This document shows positions 1 to 7,829 of a stretch of 33,181 nt of DNA, piece by piece. The notes under the pieces were generated by a model that worked only from the letters and a program-made list of their open reading frames with translations, searched no databases and was not told the origin of the DNA. Within the stretch, counting starts at the first letter, position 1. Each line of letters begins with the position of its first letter. The stretch spans positions 2,369 through 35,549 of the forward strand of contig MHWA01000007.1 of the NCBI GenBank assembly GCA_001825335.1, read 5' to 3'. A program made the translations under genes and the position numbers. The DNA is from Candidatus Zambryskibacteria bacterium RIFCSPLOWO2_01_FULL_35_19. Lineage in GTDB: Bacteria; Patescibacteriota; Minisyncoccia; Phycocordibacterales; WO2-35-19.

Positions 1-31
1 ATACTATATCAATAATTTATTATAGACAACT

Positions 32-514
32 TTAAAGCGAAACGATATATTCTTCTCTAATTTCCATCCAGAGCTTGCCAGTGTGATTTAGACCTTTCCC
101 ATCCTCTCCATCATCCCAAAAACCATCTCCGGGTGGATAGGTAACAATATGTTTAACAATCTTTAAATCTCCAGAATCAAGTAGAGCCTGTTTAATTTCC
201 TCGTGTTGTTCAGCTTTTAGTCTCATAAGCTTTTTCATTACCTGAAGTTTGTGATCTTCGCTTTTAAATTCAGGAATCTGAAGATGTTTGTATTTAGAAG
301 AAACCTCCCAAGATTTAACAGGGCTATGCGCATTTCTTATTTCCTCGATGATTTTTGAGTCCGTATACCTCTGGCACTGATAGGCGTGTTCAATAGTCGG
401 ATAAACCACCCCATCAATATCAATAGCATGAGCGGTGTATGGAGAGAAATATATGTAGAATTTTTCTAGTGGATACATTTTAATAACTTTTAAATAGAAC
501 TCATTAGACCACAT
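32..514 (-). CDS. NADAR/YbiA-like family protein (putative N-glycosidase)
   Basis: ORF with YPTIEHAYQCQRYTD and C-terminal WDDGEDGKGLNHTGKLWMEIRE, matching remembered NADAR motifs. The real start may be an internal Met (MYPLEKFY). Confidence 0.85.
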   Translation of the reverse strand: MWSNEFYLKVIKMYPLEKFYIYFSPYTAHAIDIDGVVYPTIEHAYQCQRYTDSKIIEEIRNAHSPVKSWEVSSKYKHLQIPEFKSEDHKLQVMKKLMRLKAEQHEEIKQALLDSGDLKIVKHIVTYPPGDGFWDDGEDGKGLNHTGKLWMEIREEYIVSL

Positions 515-584
515 TATCTCACACTTTCATTTGACTTTTATATTGGATTGTGTATACTTTAAAGTACAAATGCCTTCGGGCCGA

Positions 585-600
585 CTCCGCACAAGCGGAG
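585..600. repeat. Small GC-rich hairpin ctccgcacaagcggag between the MazF-like and NADAR genes
   Basis: Perfect 6-bp inverted repeat CTCCGC/GCGGAG in AT-rich surroundings. Confidence 0.5.
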
Positions 601-607
601 GTTAAAA

Positions 608-642
608 GAAAAAACTCAAGGAATCAAATCCTTGAGTTTTTT
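608..642 (-). terminator. Rho-independent-type terminator overlapping the 3' end of the MazF-like CDS
   Basis: gaaaaaactcaagga-atcaa-tccttgagttttttc inverted repeat. The minus-strand stop codon (616) lies inside the stem. Confidence 0.75.
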
Positions 643-1011
643 CTTTAATTCTTCAAATTCTTCTTTGCTAACCTCTCCTATAGTGTGACTCAATCTTTTG
701 GCGTCAATAAGCCGAATCTGGGACAAAACAGCAGAGCTTTTCTTGCCCTCTTCCTGGGTGATGGCGAAATAATATTTTGATTTTTTAAGAGCGGAAGTTA
801 ATGGAATCGCCCAAAAAATTTCGTTATTGAATTTCCTCAAAATAATAACCGGTCTGAGAAAATCGTCTCCTTTGCCGTCCTGTTCAAAGCCAACATTTTC
901 TCCTAAACGACAGTACCAGATTTCTCTTTCATGGAAACCGGGCCGATTGCTTTCACTGTTGTGAATTTTAGTCTTTACTGGAGTCCAAATTTTATAATCT
1001 TTGGGATTCAT
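616..1011 (-). CDS. PemK/MazF-like type II toxin family protein
   Basis: REIWYCRLGENVGFEQDGKGDDFLRPVIILRKFNNEIFWAIPLTS..SQIRLIDAKRLSHTIGEVS pattern typical of MazF/PemK. Confidence 0.85.
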   Translation of the reverse strand: MNPKDYKIWTPVKTKIHNSESNRPGFHEREIWYCRLGENVGFEQDGKGDDFLRPVIILRKFNNEIFWAIPLTSALKKSKYYFAITQEEGKKSSAVLSQIRLIDAKRLSHTIGEVSKEEFEELKKKLKDLIP

Positions 1012-1112
1012 TATTAAAATTTTAGCATATTAAAAAATGGTGCGTTATAACATCCTTCGTTTTATATTGCGCCAAACAGAATATGGAACAATATGCATTA
1101 TATACACTTATG

Positions 1113-1184
1113 TGCTCCCAGTAGGAATCGAACCTACATTTTAACTTCCGCAAAGTCATGTCCTATCCATTGAACGATGGGAGC
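1113..1184 (-). tRNA. tRNA-Arg (anticodon GCG)
   Basis: Cloverleaf on minus strand: GCTCCCA/TGGGAGC acceptor, GTTC..GGAC D-arm, TGACT-TTGCGGA-AGTTA anticodon arm, GTAGG-TTCGATT-CCTAC T-arm. CCA not encoded. Confidence 0.9.
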
Positions 1185-1207
1185 GTTTATCACAGTCAAA
1201 CATTAAC

Positions 1208-1233
1208 AAAAAAGTGGCTCTTTCGCCACTTTT
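1208..1233 (-). terminator. Hairpin terminator aaaagtggc-tctttc-gccactttt
   Basis: Inverted repeat followed by a T-run equivalent, at the 3' end of the minus-strand membrane protein gene. Confidence 0.7.
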
Positions 1234-1699
1234 ATCTTGCTAATATTTTATCAAACCATTTATGAACGAACGATTCTTCTAGAAATTCTTCTTCCAAAAA
1301 TTCTAAAAGAATATCTCTGACATCGTTTAAATCAACCTCCTCATTTATGGGTATAATAGTAAGGGGTAAATATGAATTTAATGGGTGCATTAAAATGCGA
1401 AATCCGTGAGTATGTTCGTCTTCAATCCAAAAAGAGCGATAAGAGAGCCAAGGATAGAGTTGTTTGCCAAAGATGATGCCTTTGTAGGTTATTTTTACGG
1501 GAGTTATTTTTGTTTCTTTGTATGAAAGTATGCCGATAGTTAAACTAGCAATCAAAATAAATACTCCAAACAAAAAGTTATCAAAATAAAAAGCTAAAAT
1601 TGATGCTCCTAAAGCAAATACGCCAAGTATCCAATACCAGTCTTTAGATTTTTTATCAAAGTGATGTTCGGGTGAGTGCCATTCTAAAATAGTTTCCAT
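1232..1699 (-). CDS. Conserved hypothetical membrane protein (two N-terminal TM segments)
   Basis: Hydrophobic segments WYWILGVFALGASILAFYF and FLFGVFILIASLTIGIL. TATAAT lies 8 nt upstream of the ATG. Confidence 0.7.
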   Translation of the reverse strand: METILEWHSPEHHFDKKSKDWYWILGVFALGASILAFYFDNFLFGVFILIASLTIGILSYKETKITPVKITYKGIIFGKQLYPWLSYRSFWIEDEHTHGFRILMHPLNSYLPLTIIPINEEVDLNDVRDILLEFLEEEFLEESFVHKWFDKILAR

Positions 1700-1740
1700 T
1701 TGATATAATTATATCATATTAAGTTAATTCAAATATAAAT

Positions 1741-2541
1741 ATGGGGAAACGAAAATTAGTTGGTAAAGTTTTTATCGTTTTTATCGTTTTTATTTTGCTT
1801 ATTTTACCTGTTCTAAATATTCAAGCTTTTGGTTTTAATTTTGATAATTTTCAAAATAAACACGAAACTCGCAAGGAATATTTTTCAAGGATGTTAGATA
1901 AAATGTGTGCCATTAGAATAAAAATAAATCAAAAACACCCACGTTTCCCTGTGCCACGTATTTGCAAAACTGAAAACCTAAATCCTCCTACTTTGGAATT
2001 TTACGCCGAACCAGCTTCAATTATAGAAGGGGAGAGTTCTGTACTGAATTGGGCATCTGATAACACTCTTTCTTGTGAAGGGAGTGATGGTTGGATGGGT
2101 GAAAAAACAATTTCTGGGATAGAAATAATCTGGCCTCAAACTACCACTACCTACACTTTGTCTTGTGATGGAGTAGAAAAAGGGATTGAGAAAAGTGTGA
2201 TAGTGGAAGTGGTGCCACTTTCTCCGCCAGCGCCAGTTGATGTTTGTCCTAATATTTCTGATATTCAAATTGTTATTCCCGAGGGTTATCATTTTGAAGG
2301 TGAGCAATGTATTGAAAATGAAGTAGATCCTCCAGTTTCTTGTATTGATATAAATACTGCTTCCAAAGAAGAACTTGATGAAATAATAAATATTGGGCCT
2401 GCAACTGCAGATAAAATAATAGCTTATCGCCAAATCACACCATTTACTTCAGTCGGAGATTTGATAAATATAAGTGGTATTGGAGAAGTAACTCTAAGTG
2501 AGATTATTGCTCAAGGCAAAGCTTGTGTTTTGAATCCTTGA
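1741..2541 (+). CDS. Secreted/membrane-anchored protein with Ig-like region and C-terminal ComEA-like helix-hairpin-helix domain
   Basis: N-terminal signal/TM; C-terminus INTASKEELDEIINIGPATADKIIAYRQ..FTSVGDLINISGIGEVTLSEI is a classic ComEA HhH pair. Confidence 0.85.
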   Translation: MGKRKLVGKVFIVFIVFILLILPVLNIQAFGFNFDNFQNKHETRKEYFSRMLDKMCAIRIKINQKHPRFPVPRICKTENLNPPTLEFYAEPASIIEGESSVLNWASDNTLSCEGSDGWMGEKTISGIEIIWPQTTTTYTLSCDGVEKGIEKSVIVEVVPLSPPAPVDVCPNISDIQIVIPEGYHFEGEQCIENEVDPPVSCIDINTASKEELDEIINIGPATADKIIAYRQITPFTSVGDLINISGIGEVTLSEIIAQGKACVLNP

Positions 2542-2910
2542 TTATTTAACTTTACTACCTGCTGGGCAGTCCATTTTTAGCAGGGTAAAAGAGTCGTTAT
2601 CTGATGCGGCCATTATCATAGCTTGGCTTTCAAGACCCATAATACTTCTAGGTTCTAAATTTGTGACAAAGGCGCAAGTAATTCCCACTAAAGATTGTGG
2701 GTCTTCAAAATATTTTTTAATTCCTGATATTACTTGTCGTCCCCGTACCGAAGTTGCGGGCTCTTTGGGCGATGTCCCCCCTCCTATTTCTTCCTCTTCA
2801 CCAAAATCAACAGAAAGTTTTAAAAGCTTCTCCGAACCATCAATTTCCTCTACTGACAAAATCTTACCAGCTCTTATTTCTACTTTTGCAAAATCTTCTA
2901 TATTTATCAT
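2542..2910 (-). CDS. Stand-alone tRNA-binding domain protein (MetRS C-terminal/CsaA/EMAPII-like OB fold)
   Basis: FAKVEIRAGKILSVEEIDGSEKLLKLSVDFG..RQVISGIKKYF..LVGITCAFVTNLEPRSIMGLESQAMIMAA matches the tRBD consensus. Confidence 0.9.
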   Translation of the reverse strand: MINIEDFAKVEIRAGKILSVEEIDGSEKLLKLSVDFGEEEEIGGGTSPKEPATSVRGRQVISGIKKYFEDPQSLVGITCAFVTNLEPRSIMGLESQAMIMAASDNDSFTLLKMDCPAGSKVK

Positions 2911-2949
2911 AAATTTAAATTCTTGGCGAGTTTGTTCATGTGTATTTAG

Positions 2950-3567
2950 TCAGGTAATAGCCCCATAACGCTTACTCATATATTCGGCAATTTCCCTGAT
3001 TTTATCTTCTACTGCTATGTATCCAGACCCTCTATTTTCATATCTAAACTTTCCTTCTTCCAAAATTAATTCCCCCTTTTCTAATGCATCGTTAACTATT
3101 TTGTAAAGATATAATGCATCAGCTAGATTTCCAAACATTCTGATATCTTCGTGATGATAATTAAGGCGATCATTATTTATTGCAGTCGCCACAGAGATGA
3201 GAAGTTTGGCAAAGTCTTCTTCTGATAGGTCTATAATTGTATTGTCAAGTACTGGAAACCCGTGATACTTGCCATTGATTGTTTGAATAATTTTTGCGAT
3301 ATACCCTCTTACTTCATCTTTAAGTAAATCAATCTTTTCATTTTTCTCATTTTCAGATTTAGGAATTTTACTAACAGCATCAAGGTACCTATTTGCACGA
3401 TTAACAGCGATAATATCTAAAAAATTTAATTTTTCATTAACAACTTCTTTTCCACCGCGAGCCTGATCCCTATATGGTTTCTCAAGTTTAGCTGCTTTTT
3501 GAGCCAAATCAACATCTTCCACTAGATCAGTGGGCACTTTTTCTTCGTGGGGGATATGTTTTTCCAT
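2950..3567 (-). CDS. Hypothetical protein
   Basis: 205-aa ORF, no recognised family. Confidence 0.55.
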   Translation of the reverse strand: MEKHIPHEEKVPTDLVEDVDLAQKAAKLEKPYRDQARGGKEVVNEKLNFLDIIAVNRANRYLDAVSKIPKSENEKNEKIDLLKDEVRGYIAKIIQTINGKYHGFPVLDNTIIDLSEEDFAKLLISVATAINNDRLNYHHEDIRMFGNLADALYLYKIVNDALEKGELILEEGKFRYENRGSGYIAVEDKIREIAEYMSKRYGAIT

Positions 3568-3596
3568 GATAATATTATAAATTATTTTGATAATAT

Positions 3597-3681
3597 TGGC
3601 GGAGGGTGGAGGGCTCGAACCTCCAAGGGCTTGCGCCCGCCGCTTTTCAAGAGCGGTGCATTACCATTCTGCCAACCCTCC
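3597..3681 (-). tRNA. tRNA-Ser (anticodon TGA)
   Basis: GGAGGGT/ACCCTCC acceptor, CCGCT-CTTGAAA-AGCGG anticodon arm, long class II variable arm, G73 and encoded CCA. Confidence 0.95.
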
Positions 3682-3733
3682 CAGATCTTGAATATTATCA
3701 GATTTAGGGCAATTTTGCTATGATTATGTTGTT

Positions 3734-4021
3734 ATGAATCCCGTTAGAGATCAAAACCTTATGTGGTACGTCTACGTAATAAAGAGCATAAAGAGTGATT
3801 ATTGGTATACTGGATCAACAAATGATCTACGGAAACGTTTTAATCAACACAATACTGGTAAATCTACGTATACTAAACCTCGGGGTCCATATAAATTGAT
3901 ATATTACGAAGCAAGTTTAGATGAGCAAGATGCTCGGTCGAGAGAATTATATCTTAAATCAGGTATGGGTAAGCGTTATCTTAAACAGAGATTAAAACGT
4001 TTCCTATCTCTAACGGGATGA
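3734..4021 (+). CDS. GIY-YIG superfamily endonuclease-like protein
   Basis: MWYVYVIKSIKSDYWYTGSTNDLRKRFNQHNTGKSTYTKPRGPYKLIYYE. Confidence 0.92.
   Translation: MNPVRDQNLMWYVYVIKSIKSDYWYTGSTNDLRKRFNQHNTGKSTYTKPRGPYKLIYYEASLDEQDARSRELYLKSGMGKRYLKQRLKRFLSLTG
3737..3750. repeat. Left arm of inverted repeat flanking the GIY-YIG gene
   Basis: ATCCCGTTAGAGAT is the exact reverse complement of 4006-4019. Confidence 0.85.
4006..4019. repeat. Right arm of inverted repeat flanking the GIY-YIG gene
   Basis: ATCTCTAACGGGAT is the exact reverse complement of 3737-3750. Confidence 0.85.
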
Positions 4022-4461
4022 AATACTTAGGAATTGATTTTGGAAGCAAAAGGGTAGGATTGGCTATCTCTGATGAGGGTGGCAGGTTGGCTTTTCCGTA
4101 TTCAGTTATTTTGAATGATAAAAATCTTTTAGCTGAAATTGAAAAAATAATTAAAAATGAAAAAGTAGATGAAGTTGTGATAGGGGAGTCAAAAGATTTT
4201 AAAGGAGAGCCAAATAAAATAATGACAGCCATAGAGAAATTTAAAAAAGAATTTGAAACAAAAACAAAATTAAAAGTTTGGTTAGAACCAGAATTTATGA
4301 CTTCGGTGCAGGCAGATAGGAGTATAATATCTAGAAGATCAGATACTAAAAATAATCAAAGGTCTATAGAACGTCAAGGATCAAAAAAAGAAATGCTTGA
4401 TGCTTCAGCCGCAACTATTATCCTCCAATCATTTTTGGACAAAAAAGGGTATATGTTATAA
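4018..4461 (+). CDS. ruvX: RuvX/YqgF-family putative Holliday junction resolvase
   Basis: MKYLGIDFGSKRVGLAISDEGGRLAFP and KKEMLDASAATIILQSFLD. Confidence 0.9.
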   Translation: MKYLGIDFGSKRVGLAISDEGGRLAFPYSVILNDKNLLAEIEKIIKNEKVDEVVIGESKDFKGEPNKIMTAIEKFKKEFETKTKLKVWLEPEFMTSVQADRSIISRRSDTKNNQRSIERQGSKKEMLDASAATIILQSFLDKKGYML

Positions 4462-4468
4462 TTTAAAT

Positions 4469-5431
4469 ATGAAATTTGGACTTCTCTCTAAATATTTCCC
4501 GTCACCACAATTTTTGAAACCACCACACATAGGAATTTCTTTTTCTGATTCAAATATCAAGGCTATTTTGTTTGATAAGACACAAAAAGAACCTTCTTTA
4601 AAAAGTGTTATCGTTCCGATTGAAAAAGGAGGAATTGTTGAAGGTAAAATTGTAGATATAGAAAGTGTAATAAAAGCTCTTTCAACTGTGCGGTCTAGTT
4701 TTGATTCATCTTTTGTTTTTTTTGCTATTCCAGATGAATTGACTTTCGTTTTTACTACTTCGGTCTCGGTAGGCCCTAAAAGTAATCCAGCAGAGAGTAT
4801 TGCTTTTGTTATGGAAGAAAATGTGCCTTTGTCTTTAGGTGAAGTGATTTTTGATTTTGTCCCGACTGAAATTATTAAATCAGATTTGGAGTACGAAGCT
4901 TCTTTTGTGGTATCAGTTTGTGTTAAAAAAGAAGTAGAAAAATTAATAGAAGCTCTCCAAAAAGTCGGATTTGAAACTCTTGGTTGTATTCATGAATCAC
5001 AAGCAATAGCCAATGCTATCGTAAAAAAAGATTTTTCAGATACTTTATCTATTATTCATGCTAGAGAAAATAGAGTTGGAATTTATTTGGTTAAAAATAA
5101 TATTGTCCACTTTTCTACTTTAAGAGAAGCTTCGGGAGCAACTTATAAAAAGCAATTCTTAGATGAGTATGAAAAGTTTTTGGATTACTCCTTAAAATAT
5201 GGAATAGGACAAAACAAATCTGTAAAATCTGTTTTAATTTGCGGTGAGTTTCAATATACAAAAGAAATACTAGAAGCAATAAATGATTCTTCAAAAATTG
5301 ATAACAATGTGACTTTGTCAAATGTTTGGTCAAATGTTTTTGAAATAGATAAACATATGCCGGGTATTCCATATGAAAAATCTTTAAGTTTTGCTGGACC
5401 TATAGGAGGAGTTTTATCTGATGTGAGTTAA
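4469..5431 (+). CDS. Type IV pilus assembly PilM-like (actin-fold) protein; start moved from the track's 4397
   Basis: PHIGISFSDSNIKAILFD and AMEEN-like FVMEENVPLSLGEVIFDF. TATAAT at 4457-4462 supports ATG at 4469. Confidence 0.8.
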   Translation: MKFGLLSKYFPSPQFLKPPHIGISFSDSNIKAILFDKTQKEPSLKSVIVPIEKGGIVEGKIVDIESVIKALSTVRSSFDSSFVFFAIPDELTFVFTTSVSVGPKSNPAESIAFVMEENVPLSLGEVIFDFVPTEIIKSDLEYEASFVVSVCVKKEVEKLIEALQKVGFETLGCIHESQAIANAIVKKDFSDTLSIIHARENRVGIYLVKNNIVHFSTLREASGATYKKQFLDEYEKFLDYSLKYGIGQNKSVKSVLICGEFQYTKEILEAINDSSKIDNNVTLSNVWSNVFEIDKHMPGIPYEKSLSFAGPIGGVLSDVS

Positions 5432-5440
5432 TAAAAAATA

Positions 5441-5998
5441 ATGAATCTTTTACCACAAACAGAAAAAGAAAATTTAAAAAAAGGTTTAAAATATCGTTTT
5501 TTAGTGGTGTTGATGTTTCTTGTGGGATCAGTTTTCTTTATTGGTTTTGTTATGCTTTTGCCTTCTTATTTTTTGACTTCAGGATATTTTTATAAAGAAA
5601 CGCCTAGAACTCCTTATTTGGGAACAGAAAATGAAGAAATAGTAAAAGAGATTTTAAATTTTCCAGAAGAAATAGATTTTAAATTGAAATTTTTAGAGTC
5701 AAATACTCGCAATATATCGGCGGTGAATTCTATTTATAAAATTATTGATTTTCTTCCAGAAAAAGTAACATTAAATTCAATTTCTTTTATTAGAAAAAAA
5801 GTTGATTCTAGAGAGGGGGGTGATATGTCTTTTTTGATCGCTGGCACCGCTTTTGATAGAGCTTCTTTGGTATCGTTTTCTACCTTATTAGAAGAATCTA
5901 ATCTTTTTTCTTCGGTTGATGTGCCGGTCTCTAGTTTAACCAAAGATAGAAATCTTCCTTTTTCCATAAATCTTATTATTAAAAATCAAAATGAATAA
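5441..5998 (+). CDS. PilN-like type IV pilus assembly protein
   Basis: Follows pilM-like gene; MNLLPQTEKENLKKGLKYRFLVVLMFLVGSVFFIGFVMLLPSYF single TM plus ferredoxin-like region. Confidence 0.7.
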   Translation: MNLLPQTEKENLKKGLKYRFLVVLMFLVGSVFFIGFVMLLPSYFLTSGYFYKETPRTPYLGTENEEIVKEILNFPEEIDFKLKFLESNTRNISAVNSIYKIIDFLPEKVTLNSISFIRKKVDSREGGDMSFLIAGTAFDRASLVSFSTLLEESNLFSSVDVPVSSLTKDRNLPFSINLIIKNQNE

Positions 5999-6515
5999 CT
6001 GGGTTCCAAAAAATAAAACTATAATGTTTGCAGTGGCTCTGGCTTCATTGAGTATTGTTTTGTATTTTAGTGGACTGTTTATTGTTTTGAGAGAAATAAA
6101 AAAAATAGAAACTGCTTTTTATAGTACAGAATCAGATTTTTATAAAGAAGAAAAAATTAGAGTTATTAAATCTATAACTGAAATAAATAAAGAACCAATA
6201 AAAGAACTACAAGACTTCTTTATTAAAAAAGGTGATGAAGTAAAGTTTATAGAACAGATAGAAAATACCGCTCGTAGTTTTGATGTTGATTTTGAAATAA
6301 TTTCAATTAATGTAAAGGAAAACAAAACTGTTTCTTTTAAAGAAGATGTGATTTTAAAAATAAAACTAGAGGGTTCTTGGAAAGAAGTGACGTCTTTTTT
6401 GAATAAATTAGAAAGGATGCCTTTTGGGGTTTCAATTGAAAGTATCAATTTAGAGGCCGATATTCCAGGAAACTGGTCTGGTTTAATTGAATTTATTGTT
6501 TTTAGAGAAAAATGA
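5991..6515 (+). CDS. PilO-like type IV pilus assembly protein
   Basis: Single N-terminal TM, order pilM-N-O, C-terminal ...LEGSWKEVTSFLNKLERMPFGVSIESINLE. Confidence 0.7.
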   Translation: MNNWVPKNKTIMFAVALASLSIVLYFSGLFIVLREIKKIETAFYSTESDFYKEEKIRVIKSITEINKEPIKELQDFFIKKGDEVKFIEQIENTARSFDVDFEIISINVKENKTVSFKEDVILKIKLEGSWKEVTSFLNKLERMPFGVSIESINLEADIPGNWSGLIEFIVFREK

Positions 6516-6820
6516 AATTAACAATCTTAAAATTTTTTAAAAAAGACAAACTGCCACCCTTAGATTCTTTAAGGCCTCGTTCTTTTCGTTTTGAACATTT
6601 TTGGTTTATTAGTCTATGGTTATGGTTCGTGGTTTTTATAATTATGGCGGTTGTCAGTGTCAAACTTTTTTGCTCTCAATATTTTGAAGATTATAAACAA
6701 TCAAGAACTGAAGAAAGTCTTGAAAATATAATAAATGTTGCTAAATTAAAAAATACTACAGAAAAAAGAAATGATTTTATAAATGAAGATATTTCTTTAC
6801 CAAACGACCCTTCTTTTTAA
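6512..6820 (+). CDS. Small single-pass membrane protein at end of pil cluster
   Basis: FWFISLWLWFVVFIIMAVVSV TM segment; overlaps pilO-like stop. Confidence 0.6.
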   Translation: MKLTILKFFKKDKLPPLDSLRPRSFRFEHFWFISLWLWFVVFIIMAVVSVKLFCSQYFEDYKQSRTEESLENIINVAKLKNTTEKRNDFINEDISLPNDPSF

Positions 6821-6852
6821 ATCTAAAGTAACTCACTTTAGTTTTGTCTCGG

Positions 6853-6924
6853 TGCCCTCGCTAGGAATCGAACCTAGATTAAGAGATTAGAAGTCTCTCG
6901 TTCTATCCATTGAACTACAAGGGC
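6853..6924 (-). tRNA. tRNA-Arg (anticodon TCT)
   Basis: Acceptor GCCCTTG/CGAGGGC, anticodon arm AGAGA-CTTCTAA-TCTCT, T-arm CTAGG-TTCGATT-CCTAG. CCA not encoded. Confidence 0.95.
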
Positions 6925-6926
6925 AT

Positions 6927-7002
6927 TGGTGCGCGCTGAGGGATTTGAACCCCCGACCTTTTCGGTGTAAACGAATTGCTCTACCAACTGAGCTAAGCGC
7001 GC
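6927..7002 (-). tRNA. tRNA-Val (anticodon TAC), CCA encoded
   Basis: Acceptor GCGCGCT/AGCGCGC, D-arm GCTC..GAGC, loop TTTACAC, T-arm CGGGGGTTCAAATCCCT, encoded ACCA. Confidence 0.95.
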
Positions 7003-7052
7003 ATTTTATCAACACAATATACCATAACATATTTTTATGGCATAGTATAAGG

Positions 7053-7811
7053 ATGAAGATAAAAATCATATACGAAGATGAGTATATTTTAGCTTTGGAC
7101 AAACCAAGTGGGCTTTTAGTACATACTGACGGAAGAAGCAAGGAGAAGACTTTAGTAGATTGGATAAATGAAAACTATCCTAAATTAAAAGAAGTAGGGG
7201 AAGAGCAAACTCTTCAAAATGGAGAGAAAATACAAAGACCGGGAATAGTGCATAGATTAGACAGAGATACTAGCGGGATAATAATTGTAGCCAAAACAAA
7301 AGAAACATATCAATTTTTAAAGGAGCAATTTCAAGACAGAAAAGTTCAAAAAATTTATAACGCGGTTGTTTGGGGGAATTTTTCGCCAGATAAAATAGAG
7401 GGAGTAATAGAAAAACCAATCGGTCGAAGTGCTTCTGATTTTAGAAAATGGTCAGCAGAATATGGGGCTAAAGGAGAATTGAGGGAAGCAGTGACAGAAT
7501 ATAAAGTTTTAGTTCAAAATAAAGATTTTTCTTTCCTTGAAGTTAGACCAAAGACAGGAAGAACACATCAAATAAGAGTTCATCTCAAATCAATAAGTCA
7601 TCCGGTGGTTTGCGATAAGCTGTATGGGAGTAAAAAGAGTAACGAATTACAAGAGATGAGTTACGATAAAAAGGAAAATTTAGGATTTGATAGATTGGCT
7701 TTGCATGCGCTGTCTATAAAATTGGAACTTCCCAATGGTACTCATATAACTATAGAATCACCTTTACCTAAAGAATTTGAAAATGCTCTAAATCTTTTTA
7801 AAAATGTTTAA
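7053..7811 (+). CDS. RluA-family pseudouridine synthase (true start near 7053, not 6945)
   Basis: IVHRLDRDTSGIIIVAKT, PKTGRTHQIRVHLKSISHPVVCDKLYG. The upstream ORF extension overlaps tRNA-Val. Confidence 0.95.
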   Translation: MKIKIIYEDEYILALDKPSGLLVHTDGRSKEKTLVDWINENYPKLKEVGEEQTLQNGEKIQRPGIVHRLDRDTSGIIIVAKTKETYQFLKEQFQDRKVQKIYNAVVWGNFSPDKIEGVIEKPIGRSASDFRKWSAEYGAKGELREAVTEYKVLVQNKDFSFLEVRPKTGRTHQIRVHLKSISHPVVCDKLYGSKKSNELQEMSYDKKENLGFDRLALHALSIKLELPNGTHITIESPLPKEFENALNLFKNV

Positions 7812-7829
7812 AAATGCTATATTTTTGAT

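Noticed and set aside
2017-2433. 138-aa minus-strand ORF
   Set aside because: Fully antisense to the HhH-domain gene, low-complexity Tyr/Phe/Asn-rich product, no recognisable motif.
4325-4395. Extra residues in RuvX (SIISRRSDTKNNQRSIERQGS) as another palindromic insertion
   Set aside because: Possible length variation, but the DNA shows only a weak AGTAT/ATACT pairing and no GC shift.
6945-7052. N-terminal extension of the RluA-family ORF (MNPRPFRCKRIALPTELSAHF...)
   Set aside because: It is a read-through of the tRNA-Val gene; the domain starts at MKIKIIYEDEYILALDKPSG (7053).
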